Assembly: GCA_017398945.1 (NCBI GenBank)
Contig: JAFQES010000006.1
Coordinates: forward strand, 1-37,930
Origin: Bacilli bacterium
GTDB lineage: Bacteria; Bacillota_I; Bacilli_A; RF39; UBA660
Direction of reading: 5' to 3'
DNA length: 37,930 bases
Shown here piece after piece: positions 25,008 through 31,585 of this stretch; position 1 is the first letter of the stretch; each line of letters opens with the position of its first letter. Position numbers and translations under genes: made by a program. The notes beneath the pieces are model-generated. The model made no database searches. It saw only the letters and a list, made by a program, of their open reading frames with translations, and had not been told where the DNA came from.

Positions 25008-26003
25008 ATGGAAATATATGTACCGCCATTTACTATTTCAAATAAGATGTTAGAACTTGTTGGAAGTATAATGGAAAAAGTAGGGAAATTAGATAATTTT
25101 AGTAATTTAAATAAAATGCCAGTACTAAGAAGAAATAATCGTATTCATTCAATCCACTCATCTTTAGCAATTGAAGCAAATTCACTTTCATTTAATCAAG
25201 TTAAAGATGTTATTAATGGTAAATTAGTACTTGGTGATCAGAAAGAAATACAAGAAGTAAAAAATGCTTATAAAGCTTATGAGATGATGAGTGAATCTAA
25301 TCCATATAGTATTAAAGATTTATTAAAAATACATGGAATTATGACATTCTTAACTGTAGAAGAATCTGGAGTATTTAGAAAAGGAGAAGAAGGCGTATTT
25401 GATGAAAATGGTAATTGTATTTTTGTTGCTCCTAAACCTGAATATGTAGAATCTTTAATGAATGATTTGTTTAACTTTATGAAAGAATCAAAAGATGAAA
25501 TACATCCATTAATATTATCTTCTATATTTCATTATGAATTTGTATTTATTCACCCATTTAGTGATGGCAATGGTAGAACTGCTCGTCTTTGGCAAAATAT
25601 AATTCTATCTAAATGGAAAGAAATATTTGAATATGTACCTATTGAATCACAAATAAAGAAATATCAAGAAGAATATTATAAAGCGATTAATAATTGTAAT
25701 AAAGCAGGTAACTCTAATGAATTTATAGAATTTATGTTAGATATGATTGATAAAGAATTAGATAATTTATTAACAAATACAGAAAGAGAAATAACACATA
25801 TAAGTGGATATGTAACTAAATTACTTGAAGTAATGGATTATAATATTCCAATGAGTGCATTTGAAATAATGGAAAAGTTAGGATTAAAATCTAAAGATTC
25901 ATTTAGAGATAATTATTTAAATCCAGCACTTGAGTGTGGTTTAATTAAAATGACTCTCCCAGATAAACCAACAAGTAAAAATCAAATGTATTATAAGGAT
26001 TAA
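25008..26003 (+). CDS. Fic domain protein with N-terminal inhibitory helix and C-terminal winged helix
   Basis: The 331-residue protein carries the full Fic motif HPFSDGNGRTAR (H182 to R193), so it should be an active AMP-transferase or related nucleotidyl transferase. Near the N-terminus, HSSLAIEANSLSF (E56) matches the position of the autoinhibitory (S/T)xxxE(G/N) helix of class II Fic proteins, with Ala in place of Gly/Asn. Residues ~265-331 form a winged-helix-like tail (MSAFEIMEKLGLKSKDSFR). ATG 25008 is chosen because AGAGGTGA lies at correct spacing; the in-frame GTG at 24999 overlaps the ribosome site. Its target is unknown. Such proteins can act as toxins, regulators or phage-defence modules. 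Confidence 0.87.
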   Translation: MEIYVPPFTISNKMLELVGSIMEKVGKLDNFSNLNKMPVLRRNNRIHSIHSSLAIEANSLSFNQVKDVINGKLVLGDQKEIQEVKNAYKAYEMMSESNPYSIKDLLKIHGIMTFLTVEESGVFRKGEEGVFDENGNCIFVAPKPEYVESLMNDLFNFMKESKDEIHPLILSSIFHYEFVFIHPFSDGNGRTARLWQNIILSKWKEIFEYVPIESQIKKYQEEYYKAINNCNKAGNSNEFIEFMLDMIDKELDNLLTNTEREITHISGYVTKLLEVMDYNIPMSAFEIMEKLGLKSKDSFRDNYLNPALECGLIKMTLPDKPTSKNQMYYKD

Positions 26004-26056
26004 TAAATAATAAAGTATAATAAATTAATATTTTAAGGAATAAATATGTATTTTTT

Positions 26057-26084
26057 TTGACCAATTTAAAAAAACAGTTATAAT
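26057..26084 (+). promoter_or_regulatory. Promoter of the M18 aminopeptidase gene
   Basis: TTGACC (26057-26062) and TATAAT (26079-26084) with 16-bp spacing, followed by TGGAGG before the ATG at 26112. Confidence 0.8.
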
Positions 26085-26111
26085 AGTTAACTAACAAATG
26101 GAGGTTTTAAT

Positions 26112-27416
26112 ATGACTAATATTAACAAAAATTTAATGAACTTTATCGATGAGACACCGAATGCTTATTTCTGTGTTGACAATTTAAGAAAAAAACTTAT
26201 AGAAAATGGATTTGTAGAATTATACGAAAATCAAAAATGGGATAATCTAATTTCAGATGGAAAATATTTTGTTGTTAGAAATGATTCTTCATTAATTGCT
26301 TTTAAAATGTCTGATAAGAAAGAAAATATTGGATTTAATATCGTTTCTGCACATACTGATTCACCAAGTTTTTCTATTAAACCAAATGCTGATATGTTTG
26401 ATGGAAATTATTTAAAATTAAATGTTGGTGGATATGGTGGTATGTTAAATTATACTTGGTTAGATAGACCTTTATCATTAGCAGGAAGAGTTGTTACTTT
26501 AAAAGATGGTGTATACGAAAAACAATTATTAAATATTAATAAGGATTTATTAATCATACCTAGTCAAGCAATTCATATAAACAGAGATGCCAATGAAAAG
26601 AATGCATTAAATCATCAAGTAGATATGTTGCCAGTTGTATCTTTAAGTAATGATAAAAAATTTGAAGATATTATTAAAGAAGGTTTAGCTGTTTCTGGTA
26701 AAGAAGTAGATAAAATATGTGATTTTGATTTATATTTATATAATAGAGATAACGCTAAGTATGTAGGATTAAATGATGAATTAATTTTAGCACCAAGATT
26801 AGATGATTTAGCTTCTTTATTCCCAGCATTTAATGGTTTTGTAGAATCTGATAATGAAAATTCTATTAATGTATTATGTGCATTTAATAATGAAGAAATT
26901 GGAAGTTTAACTCCTCAAGGAGCTGATTCAACTTTCTTAATTGATACATTAACTAGAATTGCAGAAGCATCTAATATTAATTTACATACTGCATTAAGCA
27001 ATACGTTTGTTGTAAGTGCAGATAATGCTCATGGTATGCATCCAAATGCTGCTGCAAAGAGTGATCCTACTAACAAGGTTTTATTAAATAAAGGTGTTGT
27101 TATTAAACATCATATAAATTATACAACTGATGCCGTTACATCTTCTATATTCAAAGGAATTTGTAATAATGCTGAAGTTCCATATCAAGATTTTGCATGT
27201 AGATCTGATATGAGATGTGGTGCAACACTTGGTGGAATTAGTCAAAGCCATGTAGGAGTTGACTCTGTAGATATTGGATTACCTCAATTAGCAATGCATT
27301 CTACAAATGAAACTATTGGTTCTAAAGATGTTCTTTATATGTATAAAGCTTTATTAGAATTTTACAATAGTACGATTATTAAAGAACAAAATAAAATTAG
27401 AATTTTACATAAATAA
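26112..27416 (+). CDS. M18 family aminopeptidase (aspartyl aminopeptidase-like)
   Basis: The 434-residue protein is full length for M18. It shows SAHTDSPS (metal ligand H81), PRLDDLAS (D231/D232), NNEEIGS (E261/E262), ADNAHGMHPN, and the late LAMHSTNET His, which together form the two-metal site of this family. M18 enzymes are large cytosolic tetrahedral complexes that release acidic or neutral N-terminal residues from peptides. It has its own promoter. A housekeeping-type peptidase is unusual cargo for a 7.9 kb element. It may be a hitchhiking gene or may process peptides linked to the neighbouring Fic protein; neither is shown. Confidence 0.92.
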   Translation: MTNINKNLMNFIDETPNAYFCVDNLRKKLIENGFVELYENQKWDNLISDGKYFVVRNDSSLIAFKMSDKKENIGFNIVSAHTDSPSFSIKPNADMFDGNYLKLNVGGYGGMLNYTWLDRPLSLAGRVVTLKDGVYEKQLLNINKDLLIIPSQAIHINRDANEKNALNHQVDMLPVVSLSNDKKFEDIIKEGLAVSGKEVDKICDFDLYLYNRDNAKYVGLNDELILAPRLDDLASLFPAFNGFVESDNENSINVLCAFNNEEIGSLTPQGADSTFLIDTLTRIAEASNINLHTALSNTFVVSADNAHGMHPNAAAKSDPTNKVLLNKGVVIKHHINYTTDAVTSSIFKGICNNAEVPYQDFACRSDMRCGATLGGISQSHVGVDSVDIGLPQLAMHSTNETIGSKDVLYMYKALLEFYNSTIIKEQNKIRILHK

Positions 27417-27478
27417 TTTACAATTTTAAAATCAACACAAAAACTGCACAAAACAACACGAATTAGACATGAAATAAG

Positions 27479-27507
27479 CTTGACTGCGTTTTGTCAAGTG
27501 GTATAAT
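27479..27507 (+). promoter_or_regulatory. Promoter with overlapping inverted-repeat operator
   Basis: TTGACT (27480-27485) and TATAAT (27502-27507) with 16-bp spacing. CTTGAC (27479-27484) and GTCAAG (27493-27498) form an inverted repeat covering the -35, a plausible repressor site. Confidence 0.78.
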
Positions 27508-27532
27508 ATAGTAAAATATGAAAAATCATGTT

Positions 27533-27560
27533 GAGAGGAACTTTTGTTTCTCTCTTTTTT
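27533..27560 (+). terminator. Early terminator or attenuator 26 bases after the -10
   Basis: GAGAGGAAC (27533-27541), a TTTT loop and GTTTCTCTC (27546-27554) pair over 9 bp with one G-U, followed by six T. It would end most transcripts from 27480 after about 45 bases. Confidence 0.75.
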
Positions 27561-27622
27561 GTTGGGAGATGATAACATGAATTAAAAAATATAGGAAGCG
27601 CATATTTTTAATCTTTAATTAT

Positions 27623-27663
27623 AAAGTGGTCACTATTTATAAATTTAGTAGCCACTTTTTTTA
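27623..27663 (+). terminator. Terminator-like hairpin
   Basis: AAAGTGG (27623-27629) pairs with CCACTTT (27652-27658), supported by ACTA/TAGT inside, and is followed by a T run to 27662. Confidence 0.6.
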
Positions 27664-27718
27664 TTGATATTAAAAGAAATTAAATATAGTATAGCCACTT
27701 CTTCTTATAAAAGTAGCC

Positions 27719-27738
27719 ATTTTTGCAAGTGCAAAAAT
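27719..27738. repeat. Perfect 9-bp inverted repeat with 2-bp centre
   Basis: ATTTTTGCA (27719-27727), AG, TGCAAAAAT (27730-27738). The two-base centre makes a hairpin unlikely and a dimeric protein-binding site more likely, perhaps for the HTH protein encoded at 27899. Confidence 0.6.
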
Positions 27739-27898
27739 AGTAAGACATCATTAAATGTTTCTTGTTTTATAAAGGATAAATAGATTTGTGGTGTCGTTCT
27801 CCTTATGCCCATTAAAAATATGCAGTATTTTTACTATAAAAAACACATCAAAAATAGCAAAAGTGGCTACTCATAAATTTAAGAAAGGAAAAATAATT

Positions 27899-28210
27899 AT
27901 GGTATTTAGAACTAATAAAATTACAAATTATACTAAGATAGATAATAGATATTTAGAAGATAAAAATATATCTTTAAAAGCTAAAGGTTTATTAACTTTA
28001 ATGTTATCTTTACCTGACAGTTGGAAATTTAATATTAATGGCTTATGTTTACTTTGTAAAGAAAGTAAAGATGCAGTTAATAATGCAATTAAAGAATTAA
28101 AAGAAAATCATTATGTAGAAATAGAAAGAACTTATGATGAAAATGGAAGATTTAACTATGAATATTTTATTTATGAAAATCCAGATAACTATAAAGCAAA
28201 GCTCGATTAA
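27899..28210 (+). CDS. Helix-turn-helix protein of integrative elements, C-terminally truncated
   Basis: From ATG 27899 (AAGAAAGG at good spacing) the 103-residue product begins MVFRTNKITNYTKIDNRYLEDKN and includes LSLKAKGLLTLMLSLPDSW-type sequence and a winged-helix core (INGLCLLCKESKDAVNNAIKEL) ending YFIYENP. This N-terminal module is common in Bacillota plasmids and integrative elements, where the proteins are normally much longer. Here a stop comes soon after YENP. The following bases still read T-D-N-T...TNI in frame after the next stop, similar to the Pro/Thr/Asn linker of full-length relatives. The gene therefore looks recently truncated. It may still bind DNA as a regulator. Confidence 0.75.
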   Translation: MVFRTNKITNYTKIDNRYLEDKNISLKAKGLLTLMLSLPDSWKFNINGLCLLCKESKDAVNNAIKELKENHYVEIERTYDENGRFNYEYFIYENPDNYKAKLD

Positions 28211-28381
28211 CCATAAACGGATAACACTATCCTATTAATAACTAATATATTAATAAATAAAAAATAAATAGATAAAGACGATAAAATCAAAATTAATTTT
28301 TTTGAAAAAAACTACTTGCAAATTTTATTTTTTTAAGTGATAAATAGAAAAACAAAAAGTTAATTAATTGATATTTAATTT

Positions 28382-28442
28382 AGTCTATATGAGACTTTAA
28401 TGTTATTTTTAATCAGTTATAAGTACTAAAAAATAAAGTCTC
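28382..28442 (+). promoter_or_regulatory. Leader with two mutually exclusive hairpins
   Basis: AGTCT (28382-28386) pairs with AGACT (28392-28396), while GAGACTTTA (28391-28399) pairs perfectly with TAAAGTCTC (28434-28442). The middle segment can join only one partner. The second hairpin ends 25 bases before the ribosome site of the next gene. The rest of 28211-28482 shows no gene. Confidence 0.5.
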
Positions 28443-28482
28443 TTAAAATGGCTTAAATTGGAAATGAAAGGATGTGTTAAAT

Positions 28483-28908
28483 ATGTATTTAAGAAATACA
28501 AGTAATGAGGTTAAAGATTTGATAAAAAAAGTTAATGATCTTGATGATAAAAATAAAATGAAATTTATAATTTATATTTTAGATTTATGGGATAAAAATC
28601 AAATAAATAGTCTAAATGAAACTAATCCAAATTTATTGGATGATTCTATAGATATAAATATATTTAATCCAAGTAGTATTGGAGAATATTATTTGGTAAA
28701 TCAAATTAAAGAATATTGGAATATTAAATATAATCTTTATCAACTTTATCTAAAAGAATATAAAGGATTGATACCTTTATTTGAAAAATTATCTTTTAAA
28801 GAAAAGATAGATGTACTTATAGAATTATTCTTGTTAATGGAACATGATGAATTATTACCAGATGATATTGATGGCTATAATATAGCAATGCTTATTATAA
28901 AATATTAA
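28483..28908 (+). CDS. Unknown 141-residue element protein
   Basis: I do not recognise this helical, acidic, soluble protein (MYLRNTSNEVKDLIKK... DDIDGYNIAMLIIKY). ATG 28483 is preferred over the in-frame GTG at 28474 because AAAGGA (28467-28472) is ten bases before it. Being small and located in the integration module, it could be a regulator or a recombination directionality factor, but no DNA-binding motif is visible. Confidence 0.6.
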   Translation: MYLRNTSNEVKDLIKKVNDLDDKNKMKFIIYILDLWDKNQINSLNETNPNLLDDSIDINIFNPSSIGEYYLVNQIKEYWNIKYNLYQLYLKEYKGLIPLFEKLSFKEKIDVLIELFLLMEHDELLPDDIDGYNIAMLIIKY

Positions 28909-28968
28909 AAAATAAAACTAAATTGTTATTTGAAAACTTAATTATTTCAAATGATGATTTAGTCTAAT

Positions 28969-29067
28969 TTTGTCCTTTTGAGGTATTAAGTTTTCGTTTT
29001 TTGTAGAACTTAATATCTTAAGTTCTTTTTTAGTTTTTAGAAAAATAAACTTAAAAGAAAGGACAAA
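28969..29067 (+). promoter_or_regulatory. Structured leader that can hide the ribosome site of the recombinase operon
   Basis: TTTGTCCTTT (28969-28978) is perfectly complementary to AAAGGACAAA (29058-29067), which contains the Shine-Dalgarno of the gene at 29071. Nested inside, TATTAAGTT (28984-28992) pairs with AACTTAATA (29007-29015). The long stem would block translation initiation; opening it would release the site. Confidence 0.65.
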
Positions 29068-29070
29068 CAT

Positions 29071-29277
29071 ATGGAAGATAAAAATATAGTTCCATCTAAA
29101 ATAATAGAATTAGAAACTAGTATTAAATTATTAGAACATTTGAAAAGAAATAGTGTTATTGATGATGGAATGTATAATTTTTGTGTTAATAAATTAATTG
29201 GAAAATTAGAATTAGAAAAAAGTAAAATTGATGATGATTATATAAATGAAATTAGTAACTATAAAATATTAACTTAA
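29071..29277 (+). CDS. Small unknown protein upstream of the recombinase, SHOCT-like
   Basis: A 68-residue helical protein. ETSIKLLEHLKRNSVIDDGMYNF followed by NKLIGKLE resembles the SHOCT pattern (helix, 'G-x-I-x-x-x-x-F', helix ending K-x-x-L), a short oligomerisation or interaction module. Its stop codon is part of the AAGGAGGTG ribosome site of the recombinase gene, so the two are translationally linked. Small genes in this position often encode partners or directionality factors of the recombinase; that is inference. Confidence 0.6.
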   Translation: MEDKNIVPSKIIELETSIKLLEHLKRNSVIDDGMYNFCVNKLIGKLELEKSKIDDDYINEISNYKILT

Positions 29278-29289
29278 GGAGGTGCATGT

Positions 29290-30951
29290 ATGGACTTATA
29301 TACAGTTAGGAATAATATTATGAAAGGTATTCCTTTGCAAGAATTAAATTTAAGAGTATGTTTTTATGCAAGAGTATCAACTGATAAAGATGAACAATTG
29401 CATTCTCTTAAAAGTCAAATTTCTTTCTTTAATGATTATATTAGTAAAGTTCCTAACTGGAATTTTATAGGTTCATATATTGATGAAGGAATAAGCGGTA
29501 CTTCAGTTAACAAACGTGAAGAATTTTTAAAAATGATTGAAGATGCAAAAAAACATAAATTTGATTTAATATTAACTAAAGAAATATCAAGATTCTCAAG
29601 AAGTACATTAGATAGTATTAAGTATACTCAAGAACTTTTGTCAAATGGTGTTGGTGTTTATTTCTTAAATGATAATATTAATACAATACTACCAGATTCA
29701 GAACTTAGACTTACTATGATGTCTTCTATTGCACAAGATGAAGTTAGAAGATTATCTGAAAGAGTTGCATTTGGTATGAGAAGAAGTATTGATAATGGTG
29801 TTGTGTTAGGTTGTTCTAATATTTATGGTTATGTAAAAGATAAAGGTAAATTAATTATCGATGAAGCACAAGCTGAAATGGTTAGAATTATTTTTGATAG
29901 ATATGCTAATACTACTGATGGTTTATCTAAAGTATCTAGATATTTATATAATTTAGGTTATAAAAGTAAAACTGGTAAAAGACTTGATACAACTATACTT
30001 ACTAGAATTATAGAAAATCCTAAATATAAAGGTTATTATTGTGGGCATAAAACTAAAGTTTTAGATTATCGTACTAAACAAAAGAAGAAATTAAATGAAT
30101 CTGATTGGATTGTTTATAAAGATAATGAGAATGTTCCTCCAATAGTATCTGAAGAATTATGGAATCGTGCTAATAAAAAATTAAAAGAAAGACAAGATAG
30201 TTTTACTAATCGGGCAATTAATAAAAAAGTATTTCAAAATAGATATACTTATTCAGGTAAAATATATTGTGGTGAACATAATGTAACTTATCATAGATCA
30301 AGTGCAGGTAAAAGAAAAAATAATCCTGTATGGGAATGTCAGGTTTATAGAAAAGAAAGTCTAAAAGGTTGTTCAAATCCAAGAGTATTTGAATTAGAAT
30401 TAGATGAAATTTTTAAAGAGTTATTTAATAAATTATTTACAAGAAGAAATAATATTTTTGATGAAATAATAAATGAGTGTAAAAACTATTTAGAAATTAT
30501 TAATGATGATAATGAGATTAAAACTTTAGAATCTAAAATACTTATATTAAATAATAAAAAAGATAAATTATTAGAACTTGTTATGGAAGAATATTTATCT
30601 AAAATAGATTATAAAAAACAAGTTGATTTAATAAATGAAGAAATTAATACTTATCAAAATAAAATTAATGAATTACAAAATAATCAAAAAGATAAAAACT
30701 ATATAGAAAATAAAATTAATACTATTAAAGAAGCATTAAATAAGTCGTTAAATGACAATGAATGCTATAGTGACGTGTTTAATGAATTAGTAGATCGTAT
30801 TTATGTTTTTAAAGAAAATGATAAAAAAATAAAATTAGATATTTTACTCGCGACAGGAGAAAGTTTATATACTACTTCTGATAATTCAGGTAAAAAGTTT
30901 CATTCATTAGACTACGTTACAACAAATAACAGCTGTTTCAGCGGTAATTAA
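29290..30951 (+). CDS. Large serine recombinase (integrase) with host-encoded C-terminal end
   Basis: The resolvase-type catalytic domain has the nucleophile S30 in FYARVSTDKDEQ, then DEGISGTS and KEISRFSRS. It is followed by a recombinase domain (~175-290), a zinc ribbon with CGEHN, CQVYRK and GCSNP, and a long coiled coil (~390-490) that bridges subunits at synapsis. It catalyses cut-and-join integration with a two-base crossover. As integrated it has 553 residues, the last nine (TNNSCFSGN) being read out of frame from the PBP gene. In the circular form it would have 579 residues, ending in the tail at 23008-23115. A perfect AAGGAGG lies before the ATG. Its native terminator is no longer downstream. 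Confidence 0.92.
   Translation: MDLYTVRNNIMKGIPLQELNLRVCFYARVSTDKDEQLHSLKSQISFFNDYISKVPNWNFIGSYIDEGISGTSVNKREEFLKMIEDAKKHKFDLILTKEISRFSRSTLDSIKYTQELLSNGVGVYFLNDNINTILPDSELRLTMMSSIAQDEVRRLSERVAFGMRRSIDNGVVLGCSNIYGYVKDKGKLIIDEAQAEMVRIIFDRYANTTDGLSKVSRYLYNLGYKSKTGKRLDTTILTRIIENPKYKGYYCGHKTKVLDYRTKQKKKLNESDWIVYKDNENVPPIVSEELWNRANKKLKERQDSFTNRAINKKVFQNRYTYSGKIYCGEHNVTYHRSSAGKRKNNPVWECQVYRKESLKGCSNPRVFELELDEIFKELFNKLFTRRNNIFDEIINECKNYLEIINDDNEIKTLESKILILNNKKDKLLELVMEEYLSKIDYKKQVDLINEEINTYQNKINELQNNQKDKNYIENKINTIKEALNKSLNDNECYSDVFNELVDRIYVFKENDKKIKLDILLATGESLYTTSDNSGKKFHSLDYVTTNNSCFSGN
30905..30935 (+). other. attR: right junction of the element (recombinase gene | host PBP)
   Basis: Element sequence CATTAGACTACGTTA meets the inferred CA crossover (30920-30921) and host sequence ACAAATAACAGCTGTT. 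CA at 30923-30924 is an alternative crossover that also keeps both frames but would give TPIQITAV in the PBP. Confidence 0.75.
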
Positions 30952-31585
30952 CGGTGGAACTTTATATCAGCCTAAAATCGTCAAATCATTAAATGAATCT
31001 GAAACTAATACATTAATAAAAAAATTTGGGAATGCTAAAGTAAGAAAAGTAATTAGTAAAGAAACTAGTGATTTAGTTCGTTATGCTTTAGAAAGCGTTG
31101 TTGCTAATGGTACAGGAAGAAATGCTTACATTGAAAATTATCGGGTTGGAGGAAAAACCGGAACAGCTCAAAAAGTAAGTAATGGTGTGTATATGGTTGG
31201 AAATTATATTTTATCTTTTATTGGATTTCTTCCTGCTGATGATCCGGAAATAGTAGTTTATGTTGCGGTTGATAATCCCAAAGGAGTAAGTCAGTATGGT
31301 GGAACAGTTTCAGCGCCAATAGCTAAAAATATAATGCAATCAGCGATTGAAATATTAGACATAAAACCAAGTAGTGAAGGAATGCCAAAAGAGTATAATT
31401 GGCTAGATATTAAATATGTGATAGTTCCTGATGTTGTTGGAAAAAGTTTAGAAGAAGCTGAAAAACTTTTAAAAGGATTTAAGATAAAATATACGGGAAA
31501 GGGAAAAAATGTAATTCATCAGAGTCCTCAAGCTAACTATTTTACTCCAGAAGGTTCAACGGTTATGCTAATGCTTGGGAATTAA
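30920..31585 (+). pseudogene. SpoVD/FtsI-like class B PBP, 3' part with KTG motif and PASTA domain
   Basis: Read from CAA at 30920 the frame gives QQITAVSAVINGG, then GGKTGTAQK (K493 of the rebuilt protein) and a C-terminal PASTA domain (IVPDVVGKSLEEAEKLL to the stop). It lacks a start codon in the normal frame context; internal ATGs exist, but the product would have no catalytic serine or membrane anchor. It is the continuation of 21764-23007. The intact state of this half (no stop, conserved motifs) suggests the insertion is recent or that the gene is regularly restored. Confidence 0.9.

Larger units (their letters stand above)
27417..27898 (+). promoter_or_regulatory. 482-base regulatory region before the HTH gene
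   Basis: This gene-free stretch is dense with signals: a promoter overlapped by an inverted repeat (27479-27507), an early terminator (27533-27560), a ribosome site and two-codon ORF (27564-27585), a second terminator-like hairpin (27623-27663), a 20-base palindrome (27719-27738), and four copies of a GTAGCCACTT-type sequence (27648, 27692, 27713, and inverted at 27861). The inverted copy lies just before the HTH gene's ribosome site and is complementary to the others. Confidence 0.6.
23006..30921 (+). mobile_element. 7.9 kb serine-recombinase integrative element inside a PBP gene
   Basis: The borders are inferred from two independent reading frames. Joining left flank and right flank through CA restores the PBP frame, and joining the element's right and left ends through CA continues the recombinase frame for 35 residues to a stop and terminator. 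Cargo is a DUF4365-like protein, a Fic protein, an M18 aminopeptidase, an HTH protein, two small proteins and the recombinase. No relaxase, coupling protein, mating-pore gene, capsid gene or terminase is present, so it is neither a full ICE nor a prophage. It may be a small mobilisable or satellite element. Its genes all run with the host gene. Confidence 0.88.

Noticed and set aside
27577-27585. A real gene starting at the ATG at 27577
   Set aside because: It reads Met-Asn-stop. It is listed only as a possible regulatory start-stop unit.
23010-30920. TTAC, shared by both junctions (23010-23013 and 30917-30920), as the crossover core
   Set aside because: Joining at TTAC leaves the PBP one base out of frame (it would read HLTTNNS and stop). 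Joining at CA restores TPIQQITAV and also extends the recombinase frame.
23006-30921. Conjugative element or prophage
   Set aside because: No relaxase, coupling ATPase, mating-pore, capsid, portal or terminase gene is recognisable in the element.
31187-31585. Independent small PASTA protein starting at 31187
   Set aside because: The same frame continues upstream to 30920 with conserved transpeptidase sequence and the KTG motif, so this is the 3' half of the split PBP.
23178-31585. CRISPR arrays, insertion sequences or tRNA attachment sites
   Set aside because: No regularly spaced repeats, no DDE/HUH transposase and no tRNA-like sequence were seen; the element targets a protein-coding gene.
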